Shown here in pieces: positions 18,187 through 25,502 of a DNA stretch of 64,000 nucleotides. Below the pieces are notes generated by a model. It was not told the origin of the DNA and ran no database searches. It saw nothing but the letters and a program-made list of their open reading frames with translations. Within the stretch, counting starts at the first letter, position 1; the number at the start of each line of letters is the position of its first letter. The stretch comes from Jeotgalibacillus soli (GTDB taxonomy: Bacteria > Bacillota > Bacilli > Bacillales > Jeotgalibacillaceae), in the NCBI RefSeq assembly GCF_000829435.1, contig NZ_JXRP01000018.1, forward strand, positions 62,001 through 126,000. The letters are read 5' to 3'. A program made the position numbers and the translations under genes.

Positions 18187-19231
18187 ATTATGGTTCACCA
18201 TCTTACTGGCTTTCACGATTCTTTTATTGTTTGCGAGCTTTTATACTCTGCCCTACTATGTGCAAAAACCAGGAAATGCTTTTGTATTAGATGATATTGT
18301 TGAGGTTGAAAATGGGACTGAAAGTGAAGGAGATTTTTCGCTGATGACGGTTTCTCAGATCAAAGCGAATGTATTTTCTTATTTGTGGGCCTTAATGGAC
18401 GAGTATCAGATTATTTATCCCGTGGATCAGGTTAGAGCACCTCATGAAAGTGAAGATGAGTATTCAGTTCGCCAACTTTATTTAATGGATAATTCTGCTC
18501 AACAAGCCATTGAAGTTGCCTATAAACAGGCCGGTGCTGATTTGTCTTATGAATACAACGGAATATATGTGTTAAATATTTATCCTGGTATGCCTGCTGA
18601 AAAAATTTTAAAGGCAGGAGACAGAATTACTTCAATTGATGAACATATTTTTCAATCATCAGAGGAATTTATCGACTATGTCGGAGGAAAAAAGAAAGGA
18701 GACTCGATTACGGTTACAATCGAACGAGACAATCAAGTTTTTGATGAAAACCTTACGCTGCAATCCTTTCCGGACAATCCTGAACAAATAGGATTAGGAA
18801 TATCGCTCGTAGATGATCGGAATGTACAATCTGATCCGCAAGTATTAATTGACTCAAGCGGAATAGGAGGGCCCTCTGCTGGGTTAATGTATTCTTTAGA
18901 GATTTATGATCAGCTTATCCCTGAGGATTTAACAAAGGGTTATAACATTGCGGGCACGGGAACCATTTCTTCTGATGGTGAGGTCGGCAGGATTGGAGGT
19001 ATAGAACAAAAAGTGATAGCAGCAGACCGCCAGGGAATTGAAATCTTTTTGGCTCCGGATGATACGATTCCCGAGGATGTAGCTGCTGAAGACCCTGATG
19101 CTGTGTCAAATTATCGTGCAGCAGTAAAAACAGCAGAGGAAATTGGAACAGATATGCAAATTATTCCTGTGAAAACATTTGAAGATGCACTGAAGTACTT
19201 ACTATTATTAGAGAAAAAATCTTCATCATAA
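18176..19231 (+). CDS. ylbL: Lon-like PDZ serine protease YlbL (SepM family)
   Basis: A membrane-anchored protease of 351 residues: one N-terminal helix (about 6-24), a PDZ domain (about 120-215) and a Lon-type catalytic domain. The catalytic dyad appears as Ser234 in GGPSAG and Lys279 in GGIEQKVIAA. In streptococci the relative SepM processes a peptide pheromone; in Bacillus YlbL has been linked to division control during DNA damage (general knowledge). I use the ATG at 18176, inside the ylbK end, preceded by AAAGGA. The start fits the membrane-anchor topology. Confidence 0.9.
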   Translation: MKNKLWFTILLAFTILLLFASFYTLPYYVQKPGNAFVLDDIVEVENGTESEGDFSLMTVSQIKANVFSYLWALMDEYQIIYPVDQVRAPHESEDEYSVRQLYLMDNSAQQAIEVAYKQAGADLSYEYNGIYVLNIYPGMPAEKILKAGDRITSIDEHIFQSSEEFIDYVGGKKKGDSITVTIERDNQVFDENLTLQSFPDNPEQIGLGISLVDDRNVQSDPQVLIDSSGIGGPSAGLMYSLEIYDQLIPEDLTKGYNIAGTGTISSDGEVGRIGGIEQKVIAADRQGIEIFLAPDDTIPEDVAAEDPDAVSNYRAAVKTAEEIGTDMQIIPVKTFEDALKYLLLLEKKSSS

Positions 19232-19263
19232 AAGCCGCTTTAAAGCGGCTTTTATGATGAAGA
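19220..19263. terminator. Bidirectional terminator, 22-bp palindrome
   Basis: Bases 19220-19241 are perfectly complementary to 19242-19263, with no spacer, so the loop must form from the central TTTAAA. The stop codons of convergent ylbL (19229-19231) and tmcAL (19252-19254) both lie inside. Confidence 0.92.
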
Positions 19264-20466
19264 ATGGAGGTGAATTGGGGGTTGCGTGAAGTCTTTTTTT
19301 AGAAATTCTTGTCTGCGTGTGCGATCTTTTATTCCAAGTGCGTAAGTACGACCGGCACGGAGATCAAGGTTTAAAAGCGGATCAATCATTCCTCCAACCT
19401 TACTTACAAGGGGCAACGTTAATTTTTTCTTGTTTTTTTGTAAATAATTTCTGCCATTATCGGTCATTCCAAGTAGACGAATGTATGTAGGAGATTGTAT
19501 TGATTGAACTTCTGATTTTTTTGTTCCAGTCAACAGGTGAGTAAGCATTCGCTGAATTCTTGTCCAGGTATAACGCTTTGTTTTTACTTGTTCCATAAAT
19601 AAAAGGAAAGAAAGCGATGTATAAGCAGCCTCCTGAAGACGGTGTTCGATTCCTTCTTCAATCTCATAATGATCTCTTAGCTCATGAAGAGACGAAGTCA
19701 CAAGTTTATATTGAAGGATACTCCAATAATCTTCCCAAGAATGAAATTGGTGATAAGACTTTTTATAAAGAAGTAATTCATTGTATGTAGATGGTGGGAC
19801 ATGATCCTCAATATCTTCTAAATAGGAACCATTTATTTTTTTGCGAATGCTAGTGGCGCTGGAGATTTTGTTATTTCCAAGTATTTCATCGTGATAGTTT
19901 GCCTCTACTCGCTTAATTGTGTGTGGGGTGATTGATAGCTGCTGCTGATCGATTGCCTCTGTATAATGGAGCCCGAGAATATTGTTAGGCTTAGATAAAT
20001 CAAGAACAGGAGCTTTATCGATGGATGTATAGCTTTTAGCAACGGCAGAAGGATAGCTAAGTCCTAAGCGGATATACTGTTGAATAAGTCGATCAATTTC
20101 TTTAGAATGCTTCTTTTTCCATTGAACTGCATGAAGAAAAGGAGCAATCTGGCCGTCCTCACTGCCAAAGCAAACAGCTGAGCAGCCCATTGCGCCTAAA
20201 ATCGCGATAGAGCCTGATGCAAATGTTGTTGCATGTTGTGTTGAAAAAACATAGGGCAATTCAACAACAATATCTACACCAGATAATAAGGCCATTTTTG
20301 TACGAGCCCATTTTGAAACAAGAGCAGGCTCACCTCTTTGTAAAAATGGACCACTCATCACTGCAATCAGTACATCATTTTCCGTTTGTTCTTTAGCAGC
20401 CAATGCATGAAAAAGGTGTCCGTTATGAAAAGGATTGTATTCGACAACCATTCCTGTCGCTTTCAT
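19252..20466 (-). CDS. tmcAL: tRNA(Met) cytidine acetate ligase
   Basis: TmcAL (YlbM) acetylates the wobble cytidine of elongator tRNA-Met using acetate and ATP, giving ac4C34. The nucleotidylyltransferase motif HNGH (residues 14-17, in EYNPFHNGHL) binds ATP. Other conserved segments are VMSGPFLQRGEPAL and ELPYVFSTQHA. Length is 404 residues, and GAGGAGGTTC precedes the ATG at 20466. It is divergent from ylbN-rpmF, as in B. subtilis. Confidence 0.93.
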   Translation of the reverse strand: MKATGMVVEYNPFHNGHLFHALAAKEQTENDVLIAVMSGPFLQRGEPALVSKWARTKMALLSGVDIVVELPYVFSTQHATTFASGSIAILGAMGCSAVCFGSEDGQIAPFLHAVQWKKKHSKEIDRLIQQYIRLGLSYPSAVAKSYTSIDKAPVLDLSKPNNILGLHYTEAIDQQQLSITPHTIKRVEANYHDEILGNNKISSATSIRKKINGSYLEDIEDHVPPSTYNELLLYKKSYHQFHSWEDYWSILQYKLVTSSLHELRDHYEIEEGIEHRLQEAAYTSLSFLLFMEQVKTKRYTWTRIQRMLTHLLTGTKKSEVQSIQSPTYIRLLGMTDNGRNYLQKNKKKLTLPLVSKVGGMIDPLLNLDLRAGRTYALGIKDRTRRQEFLKKDFTQPPIHLHSSS

Positions 20467-20599
20467 TTAGAACCTCCTCGAAATTCCTTTGCGATCATAA
20501 TTAATTTTCCTTTCTTGCATGTCATGTTTACGTTATAATAGCATTTGAGGTCGGTGAATGGAACACCGATCTTTAATCATGTACTGTTAAGAAAAAATC

Positions 20600-20628
20600 T
20601 TGACATTCCCTATTCTCGGGGATATAAT
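20600..20628 (+). promoter_or_regulatory. Consensus sigma-A promoter for ylbN-rpmF
   Basis: TTGACA (20600-20605), 17 bases, TATAAT (20623-20628): a perfect match to the vegetative consensus, 28 bases before the ylbN start. A strong promoter fits a ribosomal protein operon. Confidence 0.92.
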
Positions 20629-20655
20629 CAACTTTGTGCCTTGAGGTGATGACAT

Positions 20656-21201
20656 ATGAAATGGTCAATCATTCAATTACAAAAATTTCGTGACAAGGAA
20701 TTTCTAATTGATGAAAAGATAATAATGAACGGATTAAAGGATAGAGATCCTCAAGTTCGTGATGTGAGTCCAATTCACATTACTGGACGAGCCGATATCA
20801 GCTCCGCAAAAATTACTTTTCATCTGCACATTGAAGGTATTCTTACTCTTCCATGTGCGAGAACACTTGTAGATGTTCCTTTTCCTATCTCTCTTGATAC
20901 AAAAGAAACGTTTCTATTGAAACCTGATTTTGTTGACGTGTCTGAAGATGAGGAGACTCATCAGCTTGAAAGAGATGTAGTCAACCTTCAGCCTGTAATC
21001 GAAGAGATTCTTTTATTAGAGATTCCCCTTCAAGTCTTTAGCGATAAAGCGATGGAAGAGGAAGGAATGCTAACCGGCAAAGGCTGGGAAGTTCTCTCTG
21101 AAGAAGAGCTGGAAAAAGAAAGGGAACAAACTGAACAGCAAAAAGCGGATCCGCGCTTTGCTGATCTTGCGAAATTTTTTGACGAAAACAAAAATACGTA
21201 A
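20656..21201 (+). CDS. ylbN: DUF177/YceD family protein
   Basis: A 181-residue protein of the DUF177 (YceD) family, conserved directly upstream of rpmF in many bacteria. In plants and E. coli the family is linked to 23S rRNA accumulation. Typical features are a central segment with a single cysteine (LTLPCARTL) and an acidic, helical C-terminus ending DPRFADLAKFF. TTGAGGTGATG precedes the ATG. It is transcribed with rpmF from a consensus promoter. Confidence 0.9.
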   Translation: MKWSIIQLQKFRDKEFLIDEKIIMNGLKDRDPQVRDVSPIHITGRADISSAKITFHLHIEGILTLPCARTLVDVPFPISLDTKETFLLKPDFVDVSEDEETHQLERDVVNLQPVIEEILLLEIPLQVFSDKAMEEEGMLTGKGWEVLSEEELEKEREQTEQQKADPRFADLAKFFDENKNT

Positions 21202-21267
21202 AACATGAACGGACTTTAACTTTAGTAAGTTCATTTTACAATCACTCTCTTTAAGGAGGTGGGAAAC

Positions 21268-21441
21268 ATGGCGGTACCATTTAGAAGAACATCCAAGACT
21301 GCAAAGAGAAAGCGTCGTACGCATATCAAATTGTCAGTGCCTGGTATGGTAGAATGCCCAAACTGCGGGGAAATGAAGCTTTCTCACCGCGTGTGTAAAG
21401 CGTGCGGAACATATAAGGGCAAGGAAATTGTAAGCAATTAA
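21268..21441 (+). CDS. rpmF: 50S ribosomal protein L32
   Basis: L32 of 57 residues. The start [10 protein letters not shown] is typical, and the protein carries the zinc-ribbon form: two CXXC pairs (CPNC and CKAC). The start is ATG 21268, after AAGGAGGTGG; three upstream in-frame codons precede it but are not used. A strong terminator follows. Confidence 0.97.
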   Translation: MAVPFRRTSKTAKRKRRTHIKLSVPGMVECPNCGEMKLSHRVCKACGTYKGKEIVSN

Positions 21442-21466
21442 TAGAGTCGTTTAGACGATTCGAAAA

Positions 21467-21518
21467 AACCAAACCTGTTAAAGAGGCCATGGCTCTTTTA
21501 CAGGTTTGGTTTTTTTTG
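21467..21518 (+). terminator. Terminator after rpmF
   Basis: A stem of about 19 bp with one mismatch (21467-21485 with 21493-21511) is capped by a GCCATGG loop region and followed by seven more T. Confidence 0.92.
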
Positions 21519-21640
21519 TAGGTAACCATTTTAGACTCTCAATCATATTCTAAAACTTTTGACCTCTTAAATAATACAAGATAGCATGTTACAATCAAAC
21601 AGTGAAAAGGACAGGAATTTGCAGCTAGGAGGGACATGGG

Positions 21641-22417
21641 GTGGCATATCGTATCGAAAGATTAGATTCAGTATTACTTTTTTGCATTGATCGCCCTGAA
21701 AGAAGAAATGCCATTAATATTGAAGTAATGGATGGATTACAAAAAGCAATTGACAATGCGCGTGAGGATCATCGGATCAAGGTATTAATGATTACTGGAG
21801 AAGGTAACCAGGCATTTTGTTCTGGTGGGGACCTCCAAGTGTTTCATAAGCTAAAAACCCAGCAGGAAGCATACAGTATGCTATCAAAAATGGGTGGAAT
21901 CCTGCATGATCTTGCAACACTTCCTAAAATGACTGTGGCATTTATTAACGGTACGGCAATAGGAGGAGGGTGTGAAATTGCGGCAGCATGTGATTTTCGA
22001 ATTTCTCGTCCAAAAGCAAAGCTGGGATTTGTACAGGGAGATTTATCCATTACAACAGGCTGGGGAGGCGGAACTCTATTATATGAACGCTTATTGCCAA
22101 ACCAGGCACTTACTATATTGACAACTGCAACTGTTCGAGAGGCAGAGAGTTTTCATGATCTTGGTTTTATTGATTATATGTGCGAAGGGGAAACCTATTC
22201 AGAAGCAATTGAGCTATTGCAGCCAATTATTTTAAAGAACGTTCATGTCCTTATGGCGTATAAGCAGATGCTGATTGAAAAATGGAAAAAAAGCGATCTT
22301 CAACATAGAATGCAGCTAGAGATACAAGAGTGCTCCATGCTATGGGAAAAGCAAGACCACCATGATGCAGTTGATGCCTTTTTACAGGGCAATCCTCGTA
22401 AAAACACGAAATCTTAA
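21641..22417 (+). CDS. Enoyl-CoA hydratase/isomerase family protein
   Basis: A crotonase-fold protein of 258 residues. The two oxyanion-hole regions are clear: FCSGGDLQ (about 65-72) and NGTAIGGGCEIAAACDFRI (about 104-122). Whether it hydrates, isomerises or decarboxylates cannot be read from these motifs: the second catalytic glutamate region reads VQGDLSITTGWGG, without the usual PE(L/A) pattern. The GTG at 21641 lies about 8 bases after AGGAGGG; the nearby ATG at 21636 is out of frame. It is monocistronic, between rpmF and gerR, and absent from that spot in B. subtilis. With the acyl-CoA carboxylase operon nearby it may serve branched-chain or fatty acyl-CoA catabolism (inference). Confidence 0.85.
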   Translation: MAYRIERLDSVLLFCIDRPERRNAINIEVMDGLQKAIDNAREDHRIKVLMITGEGNQAFCSGGDLQVFHKLKTQQEAYSMLSKMGGILHDLATLPKMTVAFINGTAIGGGCEIAAACDFRISRPKAKLGFVQGDLSITTGWGGGTLLYERLLPNQALTILTTATVREAESFHDLGFIDYMCEGETYSEAIELLQPIILKNVHVLMAYKQMLIEKWKKSDLQHRMQLEIQECSMLWEKQDHHDAVDAFLQGNPRKNTKS

Positions 22418-22432
22418 AATTTCGTGTTTTTT
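22401..22432 (+). terminator. Terminator after the enoyl-CoA hydratase gene
   Basis: A 12-bp stem AAAACACGAAAT / ATTTCGTGTTTT (22401-22412 with 22419-22430) carries the stop codon in its loop and ends in a T run. Confidence 0.88.
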
Positions 22433-22435
22433 AAT

Positions 22436-22464
22436 GTCTATTTTCTAGATTCATTGCATAGAAT
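22436..22464 (+). promoter_or_regulatory. Possible sigma-E promoter for gerR
   Basis: GTCTATT (22436-22442), 14 bases, CATAGAAT (22457-22464) resembles the sigma-E pattern (-35 TCATATT-like, -10 CATANNNT). B. subtilis gerR is sigma-E dependent. The same -10 octamer occurs before spoVD. Confidence 0.5.
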
Positions 22465-22508
22465 AGCAGTAGAGAAAGGACAACGATCTTTACTAGGGGG
22501 ATGAGAGA

Positions 22509-23132
22509 ATGACAAAGCATAGACAGGACGGATGGACGGCACAAGAAGACCGCTGGCTAGCAGATGCTGTACTTGCACATATTAAATCTGGCAGCACTCA
22601 ATTGAAGGCCTTTGAGGAGATTGGAGAAAAAGTAAACCGTACTGCAGCGGCATGTGGGTTTCGCTGGAACTCATGTCTAAGAAAAGAATGTCAGCAGCTA
22701 ATCGATGAAGCAAAAAAAGAAAGGTATGCAAGCCGTAAAACGATGACTCCGAATAAACGTCCAATGGCAAACTCACCTATGGAATGGTCTGCAAATGAAC
22801 TATCGGCACAATTAGAAAACTGGATTGAAAAAATAACACGTTATGAAAAATCAGAAGATTGGGAACGGAAATGCAAAACTTTGGAATTTTCACTTGATAA
22901 GATAACCAAGGAAAAAGAAAAGCTAGAGAAGAAAGTTCAAGGCTTGGAAGAAGACTACAGGGCGCTTTTGTTTTTAATTGAGAAAGCTAGAAAACTAGGC
23001 GTAGCTGAAGAGAGTATGGAATCTGCTTCAGAAGCACCCATATTTCAAATGGAAGCGAACGGAAATCTATTTCGTTTAAATCGGAAAAATGGCTCAGCAA
23101 CATCTGATCGACGAGAGGCGATGGATGTATAA
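22509..23132 (+). CDS. gerR: Sporulation transcription regulator of the RsfA/GerR family
   Basis: A 207-residue DNA-binding protein with an N-terminal Myb/SANT-like domain (about 6-60; WTAQEDRWLADAV and NRTAAACGFRWNSCLRKE) and a C-terminal coiled coil (about 95-165). B. subtilis has two relatives: RsfA (forespore, sigma-F) and GerR/YlbO (mother cell, sigma-E). The chromosomal position and the possible sigma-E promoter point to GerR, which adjusts the sigma-E regulon and affects spore properties. TAGGGGGGATGAG precedes the ATG. Confidence 0.85.
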   Translation: MTKHRQDGWTAQEDRWLADAVLAHIKSGSTQLKAFEEIGEKVNRTAAACGFRWNSCLRKECQQLIDEAKKERYASRKTMTPNKRPMANSPMEWSANELSAQLENWIEKITRYEKSEDWERKCKTLEFSLDKITKEKEKLEKKVQGLEEDYRALLFLIEKARKLGVAEESMESASEAPIFQMEANGNLFRLNRKNGSATSDRREAMDV

Positions 23133-23167
23133 AAAAAGGAGGAAAGTCTCTGGACTCTCCTCCTTTT
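23132..23167. terminator. Terminator between gerR and ylbP
   Basis: An A/T-flanked hairpin has arms AAAAAGGAGGA and TCCTCCTTTTT around an AGTC-TCTG-GACT core, between convergent gerR and ylbP. Confidence 0.88.
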
Positions 23168-23179
23168 TCGATCTAATCA

Positions 23180-23656
23180 TCAATTATGCTTTTGTTCCTT
23201 AACTCCTTCAGGGTACCAGACAAGGGGATTTTGTCCAAGGTCTCGCTCCATATCATACGTTACTTTTTCAAAGCCCATTTTCTCCCAAAAATGATGAGAT
23301 TGAACTCTTGGATTTGTTTTTATAGGTAAATTGAAGCTTTTTGCAAACTCCACCATTTGAGCTCCGTAGCCTTTTTTTTGATAATCTGGCAAAACCTCTA
23401 GTTTCCATAGTTCTAAATAGTCCTGGGCCGGTTCGAAGTAAAGATCAAATCTGGAATCACGTCGATATAAATTCATTCTGGCAATCAGCTTATTCCCAAG
23501 GTAAATCCCATAGAAGGGAGAATCGATGTCATTTTCCACTATATTTGTTTGCAGCTCTTCCAGCATTGAGAGCTCTTGAAGACCAATTTCACGAAATTTA
23601 TTAAATTCCTCTAATGTCTTGTAATTAACACGTAATTTCTCGACTTTAAATTCCAT
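23180..23656 (-). CDS. ylbP: GNAT-family N-acetyltransferase YlbP
   Basis: A 158-residue GNAT protein. The acetyl-CoA site is visible as LEVLPDYQKKGYGAQMVEFA (Q/R-x-x-G-x-G/A motif, about 105-124), followed by HHFWEKMGFEKV near the end. The acceptor is unknown. AAGGAGTG lies upstream of the ATG at 23656. It keeps the ylbP place between gerR and panE, although an acyl-CoA carboxylase operon is inserted here before panE. Confidence 0.85.
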   Translation of the reverse strand: MEFKVEKLRVNYKTLEEFNKFREIGLQELSMLEELQTNIVENDIDSPFYGIYLGNKLIARMNLYRRDSRFDLYFEPAQDYLELWKLEVLPDYQKKGYGAQMVEFAKSFNLPIKTNPRVQSHHFWEKMGFEKVTYDMERDLGQNPLVWYPEGVKEQKHN

Positions 23657-23717
23657 TCATGAACACTCCTTATTAGCAGTACTTAAACGTTTGACCCTCT
23701 CAGCTTGCACATGAGTG

Positions 23718-23853
23718 TATGCGCTTACGGAAAGGAGTATGAATTGTAACGCTTATACAATCATTATATATCAATAGGACAAAAAATACTGCACATTTAA
23801 CAAGAAAGCGTTTACAATGGAAGGGGATATTTTTAAAAAATATACATTTCAAT
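23718..23853 (+). promoter_or_regulatory. Catabolite-response-like sites upstream of the acyl-CoA carboxylase operon
   Basis: AGAAAGCGTTTACA (23803-23816) matches the CcpA cre consensus at nearly all positions. Weaker elements are TGTATGCGCTTACG near 23718 and the dyad TTGTA-N7-TACAA (TTGTAACGCTTATACAA) near 23745. A possible sigma-E -35 GGATATT (23825-23831) is followed 13 bases on by CATTTCAA, a mediocre -10. In B. subtilis the related yng operon is sigma-E dependent. The remaining sequence before the gene shows no other clear signal. Confidence 0.5.
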
Positions 23854-23914
23854 TAGAATAAGGCATTTAGAAAAATGATTTTTTGACAAATCGAAATAGG
23901 AAAGGGGCAGAGGT

Positions 23915-25267
23915 GTGAAAAAGCTGTTAGTTGCCAATAGAGGAGAAATCGCTTTACGCATCATTCGTTCGTGTCAGAAGCTAAATATTACAACGGTAGC
24001 CATTTATTCTGAAGCAGATGCGCAAATGCCTTATGTTAGTGAAGCGGACATTGCTTATGAAATTGGTCCAGCTCCTGTAGCGAAATCTTATTTAAATATG
24101 GATGCCATTTTAAATATTGCTAAAAAAGAACAAGTAGATGCCATTCATCCAGGATATGGGCTGCTTTCTGAAAATGCCATTTTCGTAAGGAAAATTGAAG
24201 ATGCTGGTATACGATTCGTTGGACCTGATGCATCTATTATCGAACGAATGGGTGATAAAATTTCCGCCAGAAAGACGATGATGGAGGCAGGAGTGGCAGT
24301 TATTCCTGGTATAGATAGTGAAATGGAGAGTGTCAAGACCGCTTTTCAATTTGCAACTGAGGTTGGTTATCCGATCATGCTTAAAGCTAGCAGCGGCGGT
24401 GGTGGTGTTGGAATGATCCGGTGCGATGATGAGCAAGCGCTCACTCAGCATTTTGAATCAACGAAGCAACGATCCAAAACGTACTTTGGCTCAGATCGCT
24501 TATTTATCGAAAAGTACATACCGAGAGCAAGGCATATTGAAGTGCAAATATTTGGTGACTATAAAGGAAGTATATTTCACTTGTGGGAGCGGAACTGCTC
24601 CATGCAGCGCAGAAATCAAAAAATCGTAGAGGAATCACCTGCACCAAAACTTTCAAATGAAGCTCGTACTAAAATCCTTAAAACAGCGGTCCGTGCAGCT
24701 CAAGCAGTTGGCTACAAAAATGCAGGAACCATTGAAATGATCGTGGACGAGAAGGAAAATGCTTATTTTCTCGAAATGAACACGAGGCTGCAAGTCGAGC
24801 ATCCAGTCTCAGAAATGATCACCGGAGTGGATTTAGTAGAGTGGCAGCTATTAACAGCTATGGAAAAGCCACTTCCCATTTCAAAGCAACAGGAAATCCA
24901 TGTTAATGGCCATGCAATGGAATTTCGATTGTACGCAGAAGACCCGATAACGTTTTATCCATCCCCTGGAACATTGTCATCAGTTGTGTTTCCGAGCGGA
25001 GAAGGTATTCGGATTGATGAAGGCTATCTGGAAGGAAATAAAGTAACGCCTTTTTATGATCCTATGATCGCTAAAATGATCATTCATGCTGACTCACGTG
25101 AAAAATGCTTGGAAAAAGCACGGAAGGCTGTAAAGGCTACAGTGATAGAAGGAGTAAAGACGAACCTGCTTTTTTTTATAAAAATGTTAGATGAAAAAGA
25201 CTTTATAGAGGGTAGTTATCATACCCAATCCATCGACCAAATCGTTAAAGGAGAGAAAAATCTATGA
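23915..25267 (+). CDS. Biotin carboxylase subunit of an acyl-CoA carboxylase (YngH-like)
   Basis: This subunit carboxylates biotin on a carrier using ATP and bicarbonate. The 450-residue protein has the three-domain biotin carboxylase layout: N-terminal KKLLVANRGEIALRI, ATP-grasp glycine loop KASSGGGGVGM (about 154-164), and MNTRLQVEHPVSE (about 288-300) with the active-site Glu/Arg. The GTG start at 23915 follows AAAGGGGCAGAGG. A paralogue of AccC, it differs in context: it is joined to its own small carrier and carboxyltransferase, as in the B. subtilis yngH-yngHB-yngE genes and leucine-type 3-methylcrotonyl-CoA carboxylases. The exact acyl-CoA is not determinable here. Confidence 0.9.
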   Translation: MKKLLVANRGEIALRIIRSCQKLNITTVAIYSEADAQMPYVSEADIAYEIGPAPVAKSYLNMDAILNIAKKEQVDAIHPGYGLLSENAIFVRKIEDAGIRFVGPDASIIERMGDKISARKTMMEAGVAVIPGIDSEMESVKTAFQFATEVGYPIMLKASSGGGGVGMIRCDDEQALTQHFESTKQRSKTYFGSDRLFIEKYIPRARHIEVQIFGDYKGSIFHLWERNCSMQRRNQKIVEESPAPKLSNEARTKILKTAVRAAQAVGYKNAGTIEMIVDEKENAYFLEMNTRLQVEHPVSEMITGVDLVEWQLLTAMEKPLPISKQQEIHVNGHAMEFRLYAEDPITFYPSPGTLSSVVFPSGEGIRIDEGYLEGNKVTPFYDPMIAKMIIHADSREKCLEKARKAVKATVIEGVKTNLLFFIKMLDEKDFIEGSYHTQSIDQIVKGEKNL

Positions 25268-25476
25268 AAGAAGTTCCATCATCCATGGCAGGAACAGTAT
25301 TGCACATAATGGTAAGCACTGGTGATCATGTTTCTGTAGGACAAGCTGTAGTAATGATCGAATCAATGAAAATGGAGATTCCGGTTGAGTCGGAACAGTC
25401 AGGGGTTGTAGAAGCAGTGAAGGTAGCTATTGGTGATTTTGTCAATGAAGGTGATGTTGTACTTGTTTTATCCTAG
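25264..25476 (+). CDS. Biotin carboxyl carrier (biotin/lipoyl attachment) protein, YngHB-like
   Basis: A stand-alone 70-residue biotinyl domain, with the biotinylation motif ESMKMEI in the hairpin turn (Lys about 36). It would carry carboxybiotin between the flanking biotin carboxylase and carboxyltransferase. It overlaps the upstream gene by 4 bases (ATGA), with AAAGGAGAG as ribosome site, so the stoichiometry is probably set by coupling. Such tiny carriers are characteristic of yng-type carboxylases and are easily missed. Confidence 0.92.
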   Translation: MKEVPSSMAGTVLHIMVSTGDHVSVGQAVVMIESMKMEIPVESEQSGVVEAVKVAIGDFVNEGDVVLVLS

Positions 25477-25502
25477 GACTCGTTAAAGAAGGGGGAGGTT
25501 AG

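Noticed and set aside
23883-23888. TTGACA just before the biotin carboxylase gene, as a -35 box
   Set aside because: Only 26 bases before the start codon, with no -10 element possible at the right spacing.
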